DNA of 42,187 nucleotides from Neptunomonas sp. (GCF_016744175.1 NZ_JADGEV010000035.1:1-42187), one strand, 5' to 3'; shown: positions 16,297-26,749, counted from the first letter of the stretch. The notes: a model not told the origin generated them from the sequence alone. Numbers and translations: made by a program.

Positions 16297-17270
16297 AGCT
16301 CGCGCTCTAGGCAAGCACGTAAATCACCAAGATCATTAATAGTTTTCACGCTAAAAAACAATTTTTCCGCCTCCTCACGCTGAGGGCGCATCATATGCAG
16401 CCATTGCTTTATACGACCATGCACATATTTAGGGGGTAGTTTTTGCTCAACAAATGAAAAATACTCCAGTAAGAGCATAATGATCTGTGACCATGCTGCT
16501 GCCCCCCCGCTTTGGCCAAGCTGATAACTTTTGATCATTAGACCTAACTCGGGGCGTGCAATAAGGCCTCGACCAATCATCACATCGTCACAACCACTGA
16601 GGTCTTTACAGCGTTGATAGTCTTCGCAGTTCCAAACTTCACCATTAGCAACAACGTGTAAATTCACACTCTCTTTTATTCGCCCTATCCACTCCCAATG
16701 AGCAGGTGGTTTATACCCCTCCACCTTGGTCCTTGCATGAACGGCCAAACTATCAGCACCTGCTTCTTGGATAGCAATGGCGTTATCAATTGCTAGTGAC
16801 TTATCCAAGTTTCCTAGCCGCATTTTTGCTGTCACAGGGACATCATCGGGCACCGCTTGCCTGACCATTTTCACTATCTTATGTATTAAGGCTGGTTCAT
16901 CGAGCAGCACCGCACCACCGCGATGTTTATTAACCGTTTTTGATGGACAACCAAAATTCAAATCAATGGCTGGAGCACCCATTTTCGCAGCACTAACAGC
17001 ATTCATCGCTAACAACTCAGGTTCACTTCCTAATAACTGCACAACAACCGGCACGCCAGCAGGTGTTTTTCCTTGATTAGCCAACTCAGGTGCCGATTTC
17101 AAAAACTCTTTCTCAGGCAAAACATAACCGGTAATACGTATGAATTCCGTAACGCACAGATCAACCCCACCTAACTGAGTTATAAGATGGCGCATGGTCG
17201 CATCTACAACCCCTTCCATGGGAGCAAGTATGATTTTACCCGTCTGCGTATTCACTTTATCAGCGTTCAT
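16293..17270 (-). CDS. dusC: tRNA-dihydrouridine synthase DusC-like
   Basis: This FMN-dependent TIM-barrel enzyme reduces uridine to dihydrouridine in the tRNA D-loop. It shows LAPMEGVVDATMRHL, the catalytic cysteine in DLNFGCPSKTVNKHRGGAVLL (Cys108), VTAKMRLG and VANGEVW, followed by the helical tRNA-binding domain with KYVHGRIKQWLHMMRPQ. The MEGVVD start and the 325-residue length point to DusC (position 16) rather than DusA or DusB. It converges with the radical SAM gene, with a four-base overlap in which TTAA supplies both stop codons. Confidence 0.9.
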   Translation of the reverse strand: MNADKVNTQTGKIILAPMEGVVDATMRHLITQLGGVDLCVTEFIRITGYVLPEKEFLKSAPELANQGKTPAGVPVVVQLLGSEPELLAMNAVSAAKMGAPAIDLNFGCPSKTVNKHRGGAVLLDEPALIHKIVKMVRQAVPDDVPVTAKMRLGNLDKSLAIDNAIAIQEAGADSLAVHARTKVEGYKPPAHWEWIGRIKESVNLHVVANGEVWNCEDYQRCKDLSGCDDVMIGRGLIARPELGLMIKSYQLGQSGGAAAWSQIIMLLLEYFSFVEQKLPPKYVHGRIKQWLHMMRPQREEAEKLFFSVKTINDLGDLRACLEREL

Positions 17271-17308
17271 GTCTATGCTTTATTCACTATATAATTAAGG
17301 GATATCGG

Positions 17309-17836
17309 ATGCGTCTTTTTATTGCTATAGACCTACCCGACACCGTTCAACAGCAGATATCTCAGCTGTATTGTAATTTCCACGGTGTAAAATGGGCGCC
17401 ACCAGAAAGGCTTCATATCACCTTGGCATTCTTAGGGTCAATCAAAAAGAAGTGGCTTCCGGCACTAAACCAGCAACTAGAAAACATCTCCTTTGAACCG
17501 TTTACATTACATTGTGATCGGTTTGGAAGTTTTCGTAGCGGGGACATCTGGCTAGGTATTAACCCTGAGGAACCAGTAGTGTTACTCCACCAAAAAATTC
17601 TAAGTGCGTTACACGACATTGATATGGGCTTTGAAGGGAGACCTTTTAAACCTCATATTACACTGGCTTACACTCACAAGAGTGACGAGCATTTAGTATT
17701 AAATCTACTCGAAAGCCGTCGAGTATTTGACACCCTGAGTTTTACAGTAGATCACTACAATTTAATAAGCAGCTGGTCAAGACCGACAGGCTCTTTACAT
17801 CGTATTGAAGCAATCTATAGTGCCCAAACTCAATAA
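17309..17836 (+). CDS. thpR: ThpR, RNA 2',3'-cyclic phosphodiesterase (2H family)
   Basis: The 175-residue protein has the two HxTx motifs of the 2H phosphoesterase superfamily: LHITLAFLG (His36, Thr38) and PHITLAYTH (His116, Thr118). ThpR/LigT proteins open 2',3'-cyclic phosphate ends on RNA and can join tRNA halves in vitro, but their cellular target is poorly known. AAGGGA stands about eight bases before the ATG. It is divergent from dusC with 38 bases between and its stop codon abuts the metZ stop with no gap. Confidence 0.93.
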   Translation: MRLFIAIDLPDTVQQQISQLYCNFHGVKWAPPERLHITLAFLGSIKKKWLPALNQQLENISFEPFTLHCDRFGSFRSGDIWLGINPEEPVVLLHQKILSALHDIDMGFEGRPFKPHITLAYTHKSDEHLVLNLLESRRVFDTLSFTVDHYNLISSWSRPTGSLHRIEAIYSAQTQ

Positions 17837-19054
17837 TCAGAGCGAATCTAAACCTCTCTGCATATCAGTGCGAATGTCTTCGATATCTTCGAGGCCTACC
17901 GATAAACGGATTAAGTTTTTCTTAATACCTGCATCGGCTTTCGCCTCATCAGTCATTCGTCCATGAGTTGTCGTTGCCGGATGTGTAATCGTAGATTTCA
18001 CATCACCAAAATTACCCGTAATCGATACTAATTTCGTAGAATCAATAAAACGCCATGCAGCGTCTTGCCCACCGCTTACCTCAAACGATAGCACACCACC
18101 AAAACCGGTCTGCTGCTTTATTGCCAACGTATGTTGAGCGTGACTCTCTAAACCAGTGTAATAAACTCGCTCAACCCCTGGCTGCTGTTGCAACCAAGTG
18201 GCTAACTCTAGCGCACTTTTTGCATGAGCTTCCAAACGGACTTTCAAGGTTTCCAATCCTTTGTGGAACACCCAAGCATTGAATGGACTCATGCATGCTC
18301 CGCCAGTGCGGATAAAACCAAAAACCTCTTCCATAAGAGCATCTGATCCAACAACAACACCTCCAACACATCGTCCTTGGCCATCTAAATACTTAGTCGC
18401 CGAGTGGATAACGATATCAGCACCAGACTTTAACGGCTGCTGGAAGATAGGCGTCAAGAAACAGTTATCAACTGCGACTAAGGCATTATTATTATGTGCA
18501 ATATCAGCTAAAGCTTGGATGTCCGTTAACTCTCCAAGTGGGTTTGAAGGTGTCTCTAAAAACAACAAACGTGTATTTGGCTGTATCGCTGCTTCCCATG
18601 CACTTAAATCTTTAGGATCAACAAAACTAGTGGTAATGCCAGCACGAATAAGATATTTCTCAAATAGCGAAATAGTTGAACCAAAGACGCTGCGTGAGCA
18701 GACAACATGATCGCCCTGCTGTAAAAGAGACAACCCAATACTCAGAATGGCAGCCATGCCTGATGACGTTGCTACTGCTCTTTCAGCGCCTTCTAACGCA
18801 GCCATTCGCTTTTCAAAAGCATTAACGGTTGGGTTAGTAAAGCGTGAATAAATATTGCCTTCTTCATCACCACTAAAACGCGCAGCCGCTTCTCGCGCAC
18901 TTGAGTAAACAAAACTGGATGTAGGGAAAATAACATCGCTATGCTCACCCTCTGACGTCCGCGTTTGTCCCGCCCTAATAGCCAAGGTTGAAAGCCCTGC
19001 ATCTGGCAGTGCGAACTGAATTCTTTCTTCTCGCTCAAAACCTGGTTTAGACAT
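17837..19054 (-). CDS. metZ: MetZ, O-succinylhomoserine sulfhydrylase
   Basis: This PLP-dependent Cys/Met metabolism enzyme makes homocysteine directly from O-succinylhomoserine and sulfide. It has SRFTNPTVNAFEKRMAALEGAE near residue 70, DNCFLTPIFQQPL near residue 196, and the PLP lysine in HSATKYLDGQGR (Lys221). The 405-residue length and the neighbour purF fit MetZ of Pseudomonas-type genomes. Cystathionine gamma-synthase cannot be fully excluded. I prefer the ATG at 19054. A GTG at 19066 would add four residues. It follows purF by 14 bases and is likely co-transcribed with it. Confidence 0.92.
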   Translation of the reverse strand: MSKPGFEREERIQFALPDAGLSTLAIRAGQTRTSEGEHSDVIFPTSSFVYSSAREAAARFSGDEEGNIYSRFTNPTVNAFEKRMAALEGAERAVATSSGMAAILSIGLSLLQQGDHVVCSRSVFGSTISLFEKYLIRAGITTSFVDPKDLSAWEAAIQPNTRLLFLETPSNPLGELTDIQALADIAHNNNALVAVDNCFLTPIFQQPLKSGADIVIHSATKYLDGQGRCVGGVVVGSDALMEEVFGFIRTGGACMSPFNAWVFHKGLETLKVRLEAHAKSALELATWLQQQPGVERVYYTGLESHAQHTLAIKQQTGFGGVLSFEVSGGQDAAWRFIDSTKLVSITGNFGDVKSTITHPATTTHGRMTDEAKADAGIKKNLIRLSVGLEDIEDIRTDMQRGLDSL

Positions 19055-19068
19055 TTTAGAGATCACTC

Positions 19069-20595
19069 TTATGAAATTTCAGTATGAAGATCAGCAGGAG
19101 CTTCATCTTCATGATCGACCGTTTCAGGTACTATTTTAGCTGCATCTTTGCGCTTCTGATCTAAGCGCTCCAAGTAAGGCGTATCAATATCACCTGTTAC
19201 GTAGTAACCATCAAATACTGATGAATCGAAGTCACTGATAGTATCTGAATTACCTTCTGATACAGAATCCTTGAGATCATCCAGTTCCTGAAAGATCATC
19301 CAATCGGCACCTATAGCCTCGCCGATTTCATCAACCGACCGGTTGTGGGCGATAAATTCTTCTGGGGATGGCATATCAATACCATACACATTTGGAAAAC
19401 GAACGGGAGGCGCTGCTGAAGCAAAATATACTTTACGAGCACCCACATCTCTTGCCATCTGAACTATCTGTTTTGATGTCGTTCCACGAACAATCGAGTC
19501 ATCGACCAACATGACAACTTTATCCTTAAACTCAAGCTCGATCGGATTAAGTTTACGACGAACTGAATTATTACGCTGCGTTTGCCCAGGCATTATAAAG
19601 GTACGACCAATATATCGGTTCTTAATAAAACCCTCACGGAATGTAACATTCAAATGCTTTGCCATCTCAAGAGCAGAGGTACGGCTAGTGTCAGGTATTG
19701 GCATAATCACATCAATATCGTGGTCGGGTCGTAAGCTTTTAACTTTTTCAGCAAGCTTAATGCCCATGCGCATACGCGCTTGGTGGACATTAACGTTATC
19801 AATAATAGAGTCTGGTCTAGCTAAATAAACAAATTCAAACAAACAGGGAGTAATCTTAGTGTCTTCTGCGCATTGCTTTGTGAAAACATTACCATCCATA
19901 TCAATGAATATTGCTTCACCTGGTTCAATATCGCGAACACGGGTAAAGCCTGCAATATCCAATGCAACACTTTCAGAAGCGACCATACATTCTTCACCGT
20001 CGGGTGTTGATCGCGTTCCATAAATAAGTGGGCGAATGCCATTGGGGTCACGAAACGCCACTACACCATAGCCAGTAATAACCGCAACAACGGCATAACC
20101 ACCTTTTACTCGCTTATGTACCTTAGAAACTGCTTCGAAAATATCTTCAGGTTCCGGCTTTAATTTTCTCTGGTGCTGCAATTCATGTGCAAACACATTA
20201 AGCAATACTTCAGAGTCAGAAGTTGTGTTGATGTGACGTAAATCTTCACGAAACATTTGCTCGACAAGTTCTTCAGCATTGGTCAAATTGCCATTGTGAG
20301 CCAAAGCGATGCCATAGGGAGAGTTAACGTAGAACGGCTGGGCCTCAGCAGCACTTGAGCTGCCTGCTGTTGGGTAGCGAACATGCCCGATACCCACATT
20401 GCCCATTAAACGTTTCATATGACGTGTGCGAAACACCTCATTAACCAATCCGTTATCCTTACGTAGGAAAAATCGGTTTCCTTCGCAGGTCACCATACCA
20501 GCGGCATCCTGTCCGCGGTGTTGAAGCACAGTCAGCGCATCAAAAATTGTCTGATTAACAAGGGATTTGGCTACTAGCCCAACAATACCGCACAT
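19069..20595 (-). CDS. purF: PurF, amidophosphoribosyltransferase
   Basis: PurF transfers ammonia from glutamine to PRPP in the first committed step of purine synthesis. The N-terminal Ntn-hydrolase glutaminase domain needs Cys as the residue after the initiator Met. I therefore start at the ATG at 20595 ([10 protein letters not shown], 508 residues), not the GTG two codons earlier. GAGG stands eight bases before this ATG. Further landmarks are [23 protein letters not shown], and the PRPP-binding loop [18 protein letters not shown] near residue 365. The C-terminal tail after about residue 450 is acidic. It sits between cvpA and metZ. Confidence 0.97.
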   Translation of the reverse strand: MCGIVGLVAKSLVNQTIFDALTVLQHRGQDAAGMVTCEGNRFFLRKDNGLVNEVFRTRHMKRLMGNVGIGHVRYPTAGSSSAAEAQPFYVNSPYGIALAHNGNLTNAEELVEQMFREDLRHINTTSDSEVLLNVFAHELQHQRKLKPEPEDIFEAVSKVHKRVKGGYAVVAVITGYGVVAFRDPNGIRPLIYGTRSTPDGEECMVASESVALDIAGFTRVRDIEPGEAIFIDMDGNVFTKQCAEDTKITPCLFEFVYLARPDSIIDNVNVHQARMRMGIKLAEKVKSLRPDHDIDVIMPIPDTSRTSALEMAKHLNVTFREGFIKNRYIGRTFIMPGQTQRNNSVRRKLNPIELEFKDKVVMLVDDSIVRGTTSKQIVQMARDVGARKVYFASAAPPVRFPNVYGIDMPSPEEFIAHNRSVDEIGEAIGADWMIFQELDDLKDSVSEGNSDTISDFDSSVFDGYYVTGDIDTPYLERLDQKRKDAAKIVPETVDHEDEAPADLHTEIS

Positions 20596-20657
20596 GTACA
20601 CTACCTCAAGAGGAATCAGAAAAAACTATTTGATCTTAAATGTAGACCACTGTCTTA

Positions 20658-21152
20658 TTAACGTCCTGCGTTCCAAATCAATTGACCAACCTCAGTTGCA
20701 ACCTCTTTGGACCATGTTTCCATTAAAGCAAAATGAGGAATCAACTGCGATTCCTTCCACCAAGCATCTTGCACTGCCGGCGTCTCTCCCAGCAAAGCAA
20801 CAAGCACAACAACCACTATGGCACCTCGCGCTAATCCAAAGCCCATACCTAGGATTCTATCAGTACCGCTTAACCCCGTCGCCTCAACCAGTAAACCAAC
20901 CAAATTGCTGACTAAAGCGCCAACAATCAACGTCAATATAAACAGTATGGCAAACGCGGATACAATACGAAATGATGGTGTTTGAATATAGTCAGTCAAA
21001 ACAGTCGCTAAAGCATCAGTGAAAAGCCGCGCAATCACAAATGCAGTGACCCATGTTAGTAACGACAATGCTTCTTTTACAAAGCCACGCCTGATACTAA
21101 AGAGTCCTGAAATCCCTACAATTCCGAGGATTACCCAGTCAGCCCAGTTCAT
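20658..21152 (-). CDS. cvpA: CvpA family membrane protein
   Basis: The 164-residue protein has four predicted membrane helices (residues about 5-20, 28-45, 65-90 and 103-122). It opens with NWADWVILGIVGISGLFSIRRGF, characteristic of CvpA, named for colicin V production and found next to purF in many proteobacteria. It has been linked to envelope stress resistance, but its molecular activity is unknown. The gap to purF is 62 bases. A TGTTAGAAT extended -10 lies 30-38 bases before the ATG. Confidence 0.93.
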   Translation of the reverse strand: MNWADWVILGIVGISGLFSIRRGFVKEALSLLTWVTAFVIARLFTDALATVLTDYIQTPSFRIVSAFAILFILTLIVGALVSNLVGLLVEATGLSGTDRILGMGFGLARGAIVVVVLVALLGETPAVQDAWWKESQLIPHFALMETWSKEVATEVGQLIWNAGR

Positions 21153-21181
21153 TTTTCATATTACCTATCCAATTTGCGCGC

Positions 21182-21190
21182 ATTCTAACA
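21182..21190 (-). promoter_or_regulatory. Extended -10 promoter candidate upstream of cvpA
   Basis: TGTTAGAAT on the minus strand matches the TGnTATAAT extended -10 class. It lies between dedD and cvpA and would allow cvpA-purF-metZ transcription independent of the upstream genes. No good -35 is seen. Confidence 0.35.
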
Positions 21191-21210
21191 GAGGGTTAAG
21201 ATGAACCCAA

Positions 21211-21774
21211 TCACTGAGTCGTGAATCTGAAAATTATTCCATCAAGGCCGAAGTCATTTTGAAGCAACTCTTTGAGCTTCTCCAGACGTTCACGCTGCAT
21301 ATCCGGTCCTACATAAACTTTAAAGAGATTCGCATTCTTTCTCGTATAAACTTTGTGCCCAGCTTCAACTAGCTGTTTACGTAGAGCTCGCGCATTTGAT
21401 TCGTCCTTAAAACTAGCAAGCTGTAACGTCCAAGCAACCGGTACATTTTGCTCATCCAATTGAGGCTTATCATTACTCGTACTGACTACTGGCCGTTTCT
21501 CTTTAACCTGCACTTCTTTTTCAGGAACATCTTCTACTAATACCACAACCTTCTCGGGAGAACCCTGTACCGGAGCAAGTTTTGACGTGTCCGGAAGCAA
21601 CTGAGTTTGTGGCTTCATATCTACAATTTCAGGCATATCAGGTGCTACAGGTATGCGGCTTTCTAAATGCCTTTCCCTATACCCTTCACCGGTAAGAAAT
21701 AAAGGAAAAAGAATTACAGCAGCGAGCACAATCACAGACAAGCCTAACAGCCGCCTTTTCACACTATCGTCCAT
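21211..21774 (-). CDS. dedD: SPOR-domain protein (DedD-like)
   Basis: This is a 187-residue bitopic inner-membrane protein. A short cytoplasmic start (MDDSVKRR) is followed by one membrane helix (residues about 8-27), a proline- and charge-rich periplasmic linker, and a C-terminal SPOR domain from about residue 110 (TLQLASFKDESNARALRKQLVEAGH, then KVYVGPD). SPOR domains bind denuded septal peptidoglycan, so a cell-division role is likely. The ATG overlaps the folC stop by one base (TAATG), indicating coupling, and cvpA follows. Confidence 0.9.
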   Translation of the reverse strand: MDDSVKRRLLGLSVIVLAAVILFPLFLTGEGYRERHLESRIPVAPDMPEIVDMKPQTQLLPDTSKLAPVQGSPEKVVVLVEDVPEKEVQVKEKRPVVSTSNDKPQLDEQNVPVAWTLQLASFKDESNARALRKQLVEAGHKVYTRKNANLFKVYVGPDMQRERLEKLKELLQNDFGLDGIIFRFTTQ

Positions 21775-23048
21775 TAAAGCAGTTCTCTCTGAAGAACGGG
21801 ATAAGCATCCCCTACTGTATAAAAAGAGCCAGCAACTACAATCAAGTTGGTGTCGCCCTCATTGCCTATCAGTGTATCAATAGCCGATGCAACCGTATCA
21901 TGGCAAATAATAGTTGCGTCACTCATACTAGAGACGTGAACACTTAGCTGTTCAGCTGTTTGCCCTCTTGGAACATCTAAAGTGACTAAATGCCAACATG
22001 CCACAACAGGTGATAACGCCTTGATAACAGCAGCACAGTCTTTATCCGCTAACATACCTAAAACTAACTGAACGTTATTGTTTTCAAGCGCTATTAACTG
22101 CTCCGCTAAGTAGGTAGCTGATTGTGGATTATGCGCTACATCAAGAATAAAATGACGACCTTGATATTCAGCAGATTCCATACGGCCTGAAACTTTCGCA
22201 TCTCGCAATCCCATCGCGATATTTGCAGGAGTGCATTTTAAATCAGACATTAAAACTGTCTGTATAGCAGTGGCAGCATTTTGTAGAGGTAAACGAGGCA
22301 ACGGCAGGTCATCGAAAAACAAAGACTCATCGTTAATATCACATCCGCGCCAAGTCCAGTGATTACCTTGTACCTGATATTCAAAAGATTTGTTAACTTG
22401 TCGTAAACGACTACCGAGCTCTAAGGCATAATTTTCTATAGAGAGAGGAGGATTTAACTCACCGCATACCGCAGGTTTATCTTTTCTAAAAACACCGGCC
22501 TTTTCCCAACCAATTTTTTCACGATCACTACCAAGCCAGTCAACATGATCTACATCAATGGTGGTGATGACTGATACATCAGCATCCACTACATTGATGG
22601 CATCTAAACGCCCCCCCAGACCCACTTCTAATAGCGCTACATCAGGCTGCTGTTCTGCCACAATCCATAAGGCAGCAAGCGTTCCCATTTCAAAATATGT
22701 TAAAGAAACATCTTCACATGCCACATCAATTGCATTGAAAGCATCAACTAAAGTGCGGTCATCTACTAACAGCCCGTTTAAGCGGACTCGTTCATTATAT
22801 ATTTGTAAATGAGGAGATGTATAACAGACTGTTCTATACCCTGATTGGCGATAAATAGCATCCAAGATAGCAACAGTGGAGCCTTTACCATTAGTGCCAG
22901 CTACCGTAACAACATGCACATTATCAAAATTTAATGACAATCTATTAAATACGGCTTGCACCCGCCCAAGACCAAGATCAATGGCTACCGGGTGGCTTTG
23001 CTCCATCCAACTTAGCCATTGTTCAAGTGAGAATTCTGATCTATTCAT
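21774..23048 (-). CDS. folC: FolC, dihydrofolate synthase / folylpolyglutamate synthase
   Basis: FolC adds glutamate to dihydropteroate and to folates, a Mur-ligase-type ATP-dependent reaction. It has the P-loop VAGTNGKGSTVA near residue 47, SPHLQIYNERVRLNG, the conserved EVGLGGRLDAINVVDADVS near residue 140, and HVDWLGSDREKIGWEKAGVFR. The C-terminal domain contains LDVAHNPQSATYL and is normal at 424 residues in total. A hairpin terminator lies between accD and this gene, so it may have limited readthrough from accD. Confidence 0.95.
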   Translation of the reverse strand: MNRSEFSLEQWLSWMEQSHPVAIDLGLGRVQAVFNRLSLNFDNVHVVTVAGTNGKGSTVAILDAIYRQSGYRTVCYTSPHLQIYNERVRLNGLLVDDRTLVDAFNAIDVACEDVSLTYFEMGTLAALWIVAEQQPDVALLEVGLGGRLDAINVVDADVSVITTIDVDHVDWLGSDREKIGWEKAGVFRKDKPAVCGELNPPLSIENYALELGSRLRQVNKSFEYQVQGNHWTWRGCDINDESLFFDDLPLPRLPLQNAATAIQTVLMSDLKCTPANIAMGLRDAKVSGRMESAEYQGRHFILDVAHNPQSATYLAEQLIALENNNVQLVLGMLADKDCAAVIKALSPVVACWHLVTLDVPRGQTAEQLSVHVSSMSDATIICHDTVASAIDTLIGNEGDTNLIVVAGSFYTVGDAYPVLQRELL

Positions 23049-23052
23049 TAAA

Positions 23053-23095
23053 ATAGTTTACCAAAAGAAAGGCCGGCAAGACCGGCCTAAACTAT
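23053..23095 (-). terminator. Nested hairpin terminator between accD and folC
   Basis: AGGCCGG (23070-23076) and CCGGCCT (23082-23088) form a GC-rich stem with a five-base loop, 13 bases after the accD stop. On the minus strand TTTCTTTT follows. An outer pair, ATAGTTTA (23053-23060) with TAAACTAT (23088-23095), could extend the structure around the T-tract. It ends just before folC. Confidence 0.7.
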
Positions 23096-23100
23096 CTAGT

Positions 23101-24060
23101 TTATGAGCTGGAGTCTTTATCAGAGCGCTCTTCATCAGAAGTATCTACATGCTCTTCCGAAAGCTCTACTGTTTCCACCATAGCCACTTCTTCAACAGCC
23201 GGTTCTACAAAACGATGCATAAACATTGACAAGATTGAGTACAAGCGTTCGCGCATTTCTAAACGTGAAACAATCATATCAACCTGGCCGTGCTCCAGTA
23301 GGAACTCAGCTCTTTGAAAGCCTTCTGGTAACTTCTCTCGTACGGTTTGCTCAATAACACGTGGACCAGCAAATCCAACTAACGCTTTTGGCTCAGCAAT
23401 ATTCAGGTCTCCTAACATTGCTAAACTAGCAGAAACGCCACCGTAAACAGGATCAGTAAGCACTGATATATAAGGAATACCTGCTTGGCGCATTTTCTGT
23501 AATGCTGCACTCGTTTTAGCCATCTGCATTAAAGAGATCAGCGCTTCTTGCATTCGAGCACCACCAGACGCCGAAAAGCATATAAGTGGAATATTTTCTT
23601 CAAGCGCTATATTAACAGCACGCACGAAACGCTCACCAACAACAGCACCCATTGAGCCACCCATGAAACGGAAGTCAAAAGCAACAGCAACAACAGGCAT
23701 AGATAACAAGGAGCCACGCATAGCAACCAACGCATCTTTTTCGCCAGTGGCTTTTTGCGCTGCTGATAGTCGGTCTTTATATTTTTTTGTATCTTTAAAC
23801 TTCAAACGATCAACTGGCTCTACTTCTGCAGCCAGCTCTGTATAGGAATCTTTATCTAAAAAAAACTCCAAACGCTGACGTGCAGCTAAGCGCATGTGAT
23901 GATCGCATTTAGTGCAAACATTAAGGTTTTTTTCTAACTCCGGAAGATACAAAACAGCCTCACATTTAGGGCATTTCTTCCAAAGACCTTCAGGAACACT
24001 CGCTCTTTTATTTTCAGAACGGGCGAGCGACGGGACAATTTTATCTAACCAGTTACTCAT
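23101..24060 (-). CDS. accD: AccD, acetyl-CoA carboxylase carboxyltransferase subunit beta
   Basis: AccD pairs with AccA to carboxylate acetyl-CoA for fatty acid synthesis. The N-terminal zinc finger CPKC...CTKC lies at about residues 29-52, followed by the crotonase-fold carboxyltransferase domain with [36 protein letters not shown] and [17 protein letters not shown]. The C-terminal tail after about residue 285 is a 35-residue acidic, serine-rich extension (ending [14 protein letters not shown]), longer than the E. coli tail. It follows trpA by 34 bases, the order seen in Pseudomonas. Confidence 0.97.
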   Translation of the reverse strand: MSNWLDKIVPSLARSENKRASVPEGLWKKCPKCEAVLYLPELEKNLNVCTKCDHHMRLAARQRLEFFLDKDSYTELAAEVEPVDRLKFKDTKKYKDRLSAAQKATGEKDALVAMRGSLLSMPVVAVAFDFRFMGGSMGAVVGERFVRAVNIALEENIPLICFSASGGARMQEALISLMQMAKTSAALQKMRQAGIPYISVLTDPVYGGVSASLAMLGDLNIAEPKALVGFAGPRVIEQTVREKLPEGFQRAEFLLEHGQVDMIVSRLEMRERLYSILSMFMHRFVEPAVEEVAMVETVELSEEHVDTSDEERSDKDSSS

Positions 24061-24094
24061 TCTTATCTAAATCCAGTATGATAATTCGTTATTC

Positions 24095-24898
24095 TCAGGC
24101 ATCCATAGCACTGCGCATTTGCGCAATGATAGCAGCGACATCAATAGAAATCTGTTCTGGCTGGGATACATTTTCAGCGATCGCATTAACCAATACGCTT
24201 CCTACTATAACCCCATCAGCAACGTTAGAAACTGCAGCAGCAGACTCCCCGTCACGAATGCCAAAGCCGACACCTACTGGCATATCAGTATGGCGACGTA
24301 TCACTTCAAGTTTGCTGGCAACTTCATTAACATCCAATGCCGCTGAACCAGTTACGCCTTTAACTGACACGTAATAGACATAACCTGATCCAAACTCACA
24401 AACTTGCTGAACACGACTCTCTTCTGTTGTTGGCGCTAACAAATAAATCACATCTAGCGCATATTTTTTCATGATGCCAGCAAATTCAACAGATTCCTCC
24501 GGTGGGAGATCTACTGTCAATACACCATCAACACCTGCGTCACTAGATTGCTTAGCAAAGCTTTCGTATCCAAGCGTTTCTATTGGATTTAGGTAACCCA
24601 TTAATACAACAGGTGTTTTCTTATCTATCACACGAAACTCTTTAACCATCTCCAATATATCGAGGAGACGTGTACCATGACTTAATGCTCGCTCGCATGC
24701 CAACTGGATAACAGGCCCATCAGCCATAGGATCCGAAAAAGGCACTCCTAGCTCGATGATATCTGCGCCAGCATCGACCATAGCATGCATCAATGGCACA
24801 GTAACTGACGGCTGAGGATCTCCTGCAGTCACAAACGGAATGAGCGCTTTTCTGCCATCCGCTTTAAGAGATTCGAAACATTGATTAATACGACCCAT
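24095..24898 (-). CDS. trpA: TrpA, tryptophan synthase alpha subunit
   Basis: TrpA cleaves indole-3-glycerol phosphate and channels indole to TrpB. The 267-residue TIM barrel has the catalytic glutamate in [17 protein letters not shown] (near residue 48) and the catalytic aspartate in [12 protein letters not shown] (near residue 60 of the canonical numbering). Glycine-rich phosphate loops occur at [19 protein letters not shown] nine bases before the ATG at 24898 decides the start. A TTG two codons earlier is less likely. It is 20 bases after trpB and is part of trpFBA. Confidence 0.96.
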   Translation of the reverse strand: MGRINQCFESLKADGRKALIPFVTAGDPQPSVTVPLMHAMVDAGADIIELGVPFSDPMADGPVIQLACERALSHGTRLLDILEMVKEFRVIDKKTPVVLMGYLNPIETLGYESFAKQSSDAGVDGVLTVDLPPEESVEFAGIMKKYALDVIYLLAPTTEESRVQQVCEFGSGYVYYVSVKGVTGSAALDVNEVASKLEVIRRHTDMPVGVGFGIRDGESAAAVSNVADGVIVGSVLVNAIAENVSQPEQISIDVAAIIAQMRSAMDA

Positions 24899-24918
24899 TC
24901 TCAAAATCTCCTTAGCTA

Positions 24919-26139
24919 CTAAATTTCAATACCATCAATACCAGCAACGGTATGAATATCTTTATCACCACGACCTGATAGGTTGACCACAACTATCTGA
25001 TCTTTATCCATCTCTTTAGCGACTTTCATTGCATGAGCAACAGCATGACTGGACTCTAAAGCAGGCATGATACCTTCAACTCTTGTTAACATGCGAAAAG
25101 CATCCAATGCTTCATCATCGGTAATCGCGGCATACTCTGCACGCCCTGAATCTTTCAGCCATGCATGCTCAGGGCCAACACCTGGGTAATCTAAACCCGC
25201 CGAGACAGAGTGCGTACCCAAAATTTGCCCAGCATCATCTGACATTAAATAGCTTCGATTCCCATGCAATACTCCCGGACGACCCGCACATAAAGGTGCT
25301 GCGTGCTGCCCAGTTTCGACACCGTAACCACCTGCCTCAACACCGATCATCCGCACATCGGCGTCTTCTATAAACGGATAGAACAAACCAATTGCATTGG
25401 AACCACCACCAACACAAGCAACAAGAGCGTCAGGCAAACGCCCTTCGTGCTCAAAACATTGCTGGCGCGCTTCGCGTCCAATAACACATTGAAAGTCACG
25501 TACCAATTTAGGATAAGGATGCGGACCTGCTGCTGTACCTATAATGTAGAAAGTATTATCGACATTGGTTACCCAATCACGCATCGCTTCATTCATAGCA
25601 TCTTTAAGCGTGCGCGTTCCTGACTTAACAGCAACGACCTCTGCACCCAACAATTTCATACGATATACGTTCAACGACTGACGATGAACATCATCTACAC
25701 CCATGTAGACTTTACACTCAAGACCAAGACGAGCCGCAACGGTAGCAGAAGCCACACCATGCTGCCCGGCACCTGTTTCAGCGATAATACGCGGCTTGCC
25801 CATAAATTTGGCTAACAAAGCTTGGCCAATCGTATTATTAATTTTATGCGCACCAGTGTGGTTTAAATCCTCACGCTTTAAGTAGATTTTTGCGCCACCT
25901 ACTTCTTGCGTCAAACGCTCGGCAAAATACAACGGCGATGGACGACCAACATAATGAGCTAAATCGTAATCAAACTCTTTTTGGAAATCCGCATCCGCCG
26001 ACAGTTTTTCATATACTCTTTCAAGATCCTGAAGAGCCCCCATTAGTGTTTCGGATACAAAACGACCACCGTAAGGCCCAAAGTGGCCTTTCTCATCAGG
26101 CAACTGCATTAAAGCAGCCAGCTCAGTTGTTGTTGGCAC
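24919..26139 (-). CDS. trpB: TrpB, tryptophan synthase beta subunit
   Basis: TrpB condenses indole with serine using PLP. The 406-residue protein has [15 protein letters not shown] with the PLP lysine (about residue 96), [21 protein letters not shown] and the phosphate-binding loop [15 protein letters not shown] near residue 240. It starts with GTG, has GAGGTGG upstream, and overlaps the end of trpF by 17 bases, so TrpF and TrpB are translationally coupled. Confidence 0.97.
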   Translation of the reverse strand: MPTTTELAALMQLPDEKGHFGPYGGRFVSETLMGALQDLERVYEKLSADADFQKEFDYDLAHYVGRPSPLYFAERLTQEVGGAKIYLKREDLNHTGAHKINNTIGQALLAKFMGKPRIIAETGAGQHGVASATVAARLGLECKVYMGVDDVHRQSLNVYRMKLLGAEVVAVKSGTRTLKDAMNEAMRDWVTNVDNTFYIIGTAAGPHPYPKLVRDFQCVIGREARQQCFEHEGRLPDALVACVGGGSNAIGLFYPFIEDADVRMIGVEAGGYGVETGQHAAPLCAGRPGVLHGNRSYLMSDDAGQILGTHSVSAGLDYPGVGPEHAWLKDSGRAEYAAITDDEALDAFRMLTRVEGIMPALESSHAVAHAMKVAKEMDKDQIVVVNLSGRGDKDIHTVAGIDGIEI

Positions 26140-26749
26140 GTGCCACCTCTTTAAAAAAACAATTAATTTTATTCGCGTCTTTAAGACCCGCTGACTCTTC
26201 TACCCCGCCACTCACATCAACAGCGTAGGGTTTTACTTGTTCTATTGCTTGTGCAACATTATCGGCAGACAAACCACCCGCTAAAATAATACTAGAACGC
26301 ATGGACCGAGGTATACGATCCCACTCAAAAGATTCACCCGTCCCTCCCGGCACCCCCGCCTTATATGCATCAAGCAAAATAGCACGGGACGAAGAGTAAA
26401 TCTCAGCTTGATGCATTAAATCAAGACCCGGTTTCATTCGTAGTGCTTTTATATATGGGCGATCAAACTGTTCACAAAATTCTGGCGTTTCTTTACCGTG
26501 AAACTGTAGGAGATCGACTTTTGAAAGCAATAGTGTTTCGTTAATAACGACCGGCTCTTCATCAACAAAAAGCGCAGTACTCGTGATAAAAGGCGGAAGT
26601 AGTGAAATGATATTCGCAGCAACAGAAGGCTCAACATATCGTGGACTAGGCTTATAAAAAACAAAGCCCAAAGAATGCGCTCCAGCGGCTATCGCTATTA
26701 GCGCGTCTTCGATTCGAGTGATGCCGCAAATTTTTACGCGTGCTGCCAT
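26123..26749 (-). CDS. trpF: TrpF, phosphoribosylanthranilate isomerase
   Basis: TrpF performs the Amadori rearrangement of phosphoribosylanthranilate. The 208-residue barrel starts with [15 protein letters not shown], containing the catalytic cysteine, and has [13 protein letters not shown], the catalytic aspartate in [19 protein letters not shown], and the phosphate site [15 protein letters not shown] with [12 protein letters not shown]. It is the first gene of trpFBA, and a TGTTAGAAT extended -10 lies upstream. Confidence 0.95.
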   Translation of the reverse strand: MAARVKICGITRIEDALIAIAAGAHSLGFVFYKPSPRYVEPSVAANIISLLPPFITSTALFVDEEPVVINETLLLSKVDLLQFHGKETPEFCEQFDRPYIKALRMKPGLDLMHQAEIYSSSRAILLDAYKAGVPGGTGESFEWDRIPRSMRSSIILAGGLSADNVAQAIEQVKPYAVDVSGGVEESAGLKDANKINCFFKEVARANNN

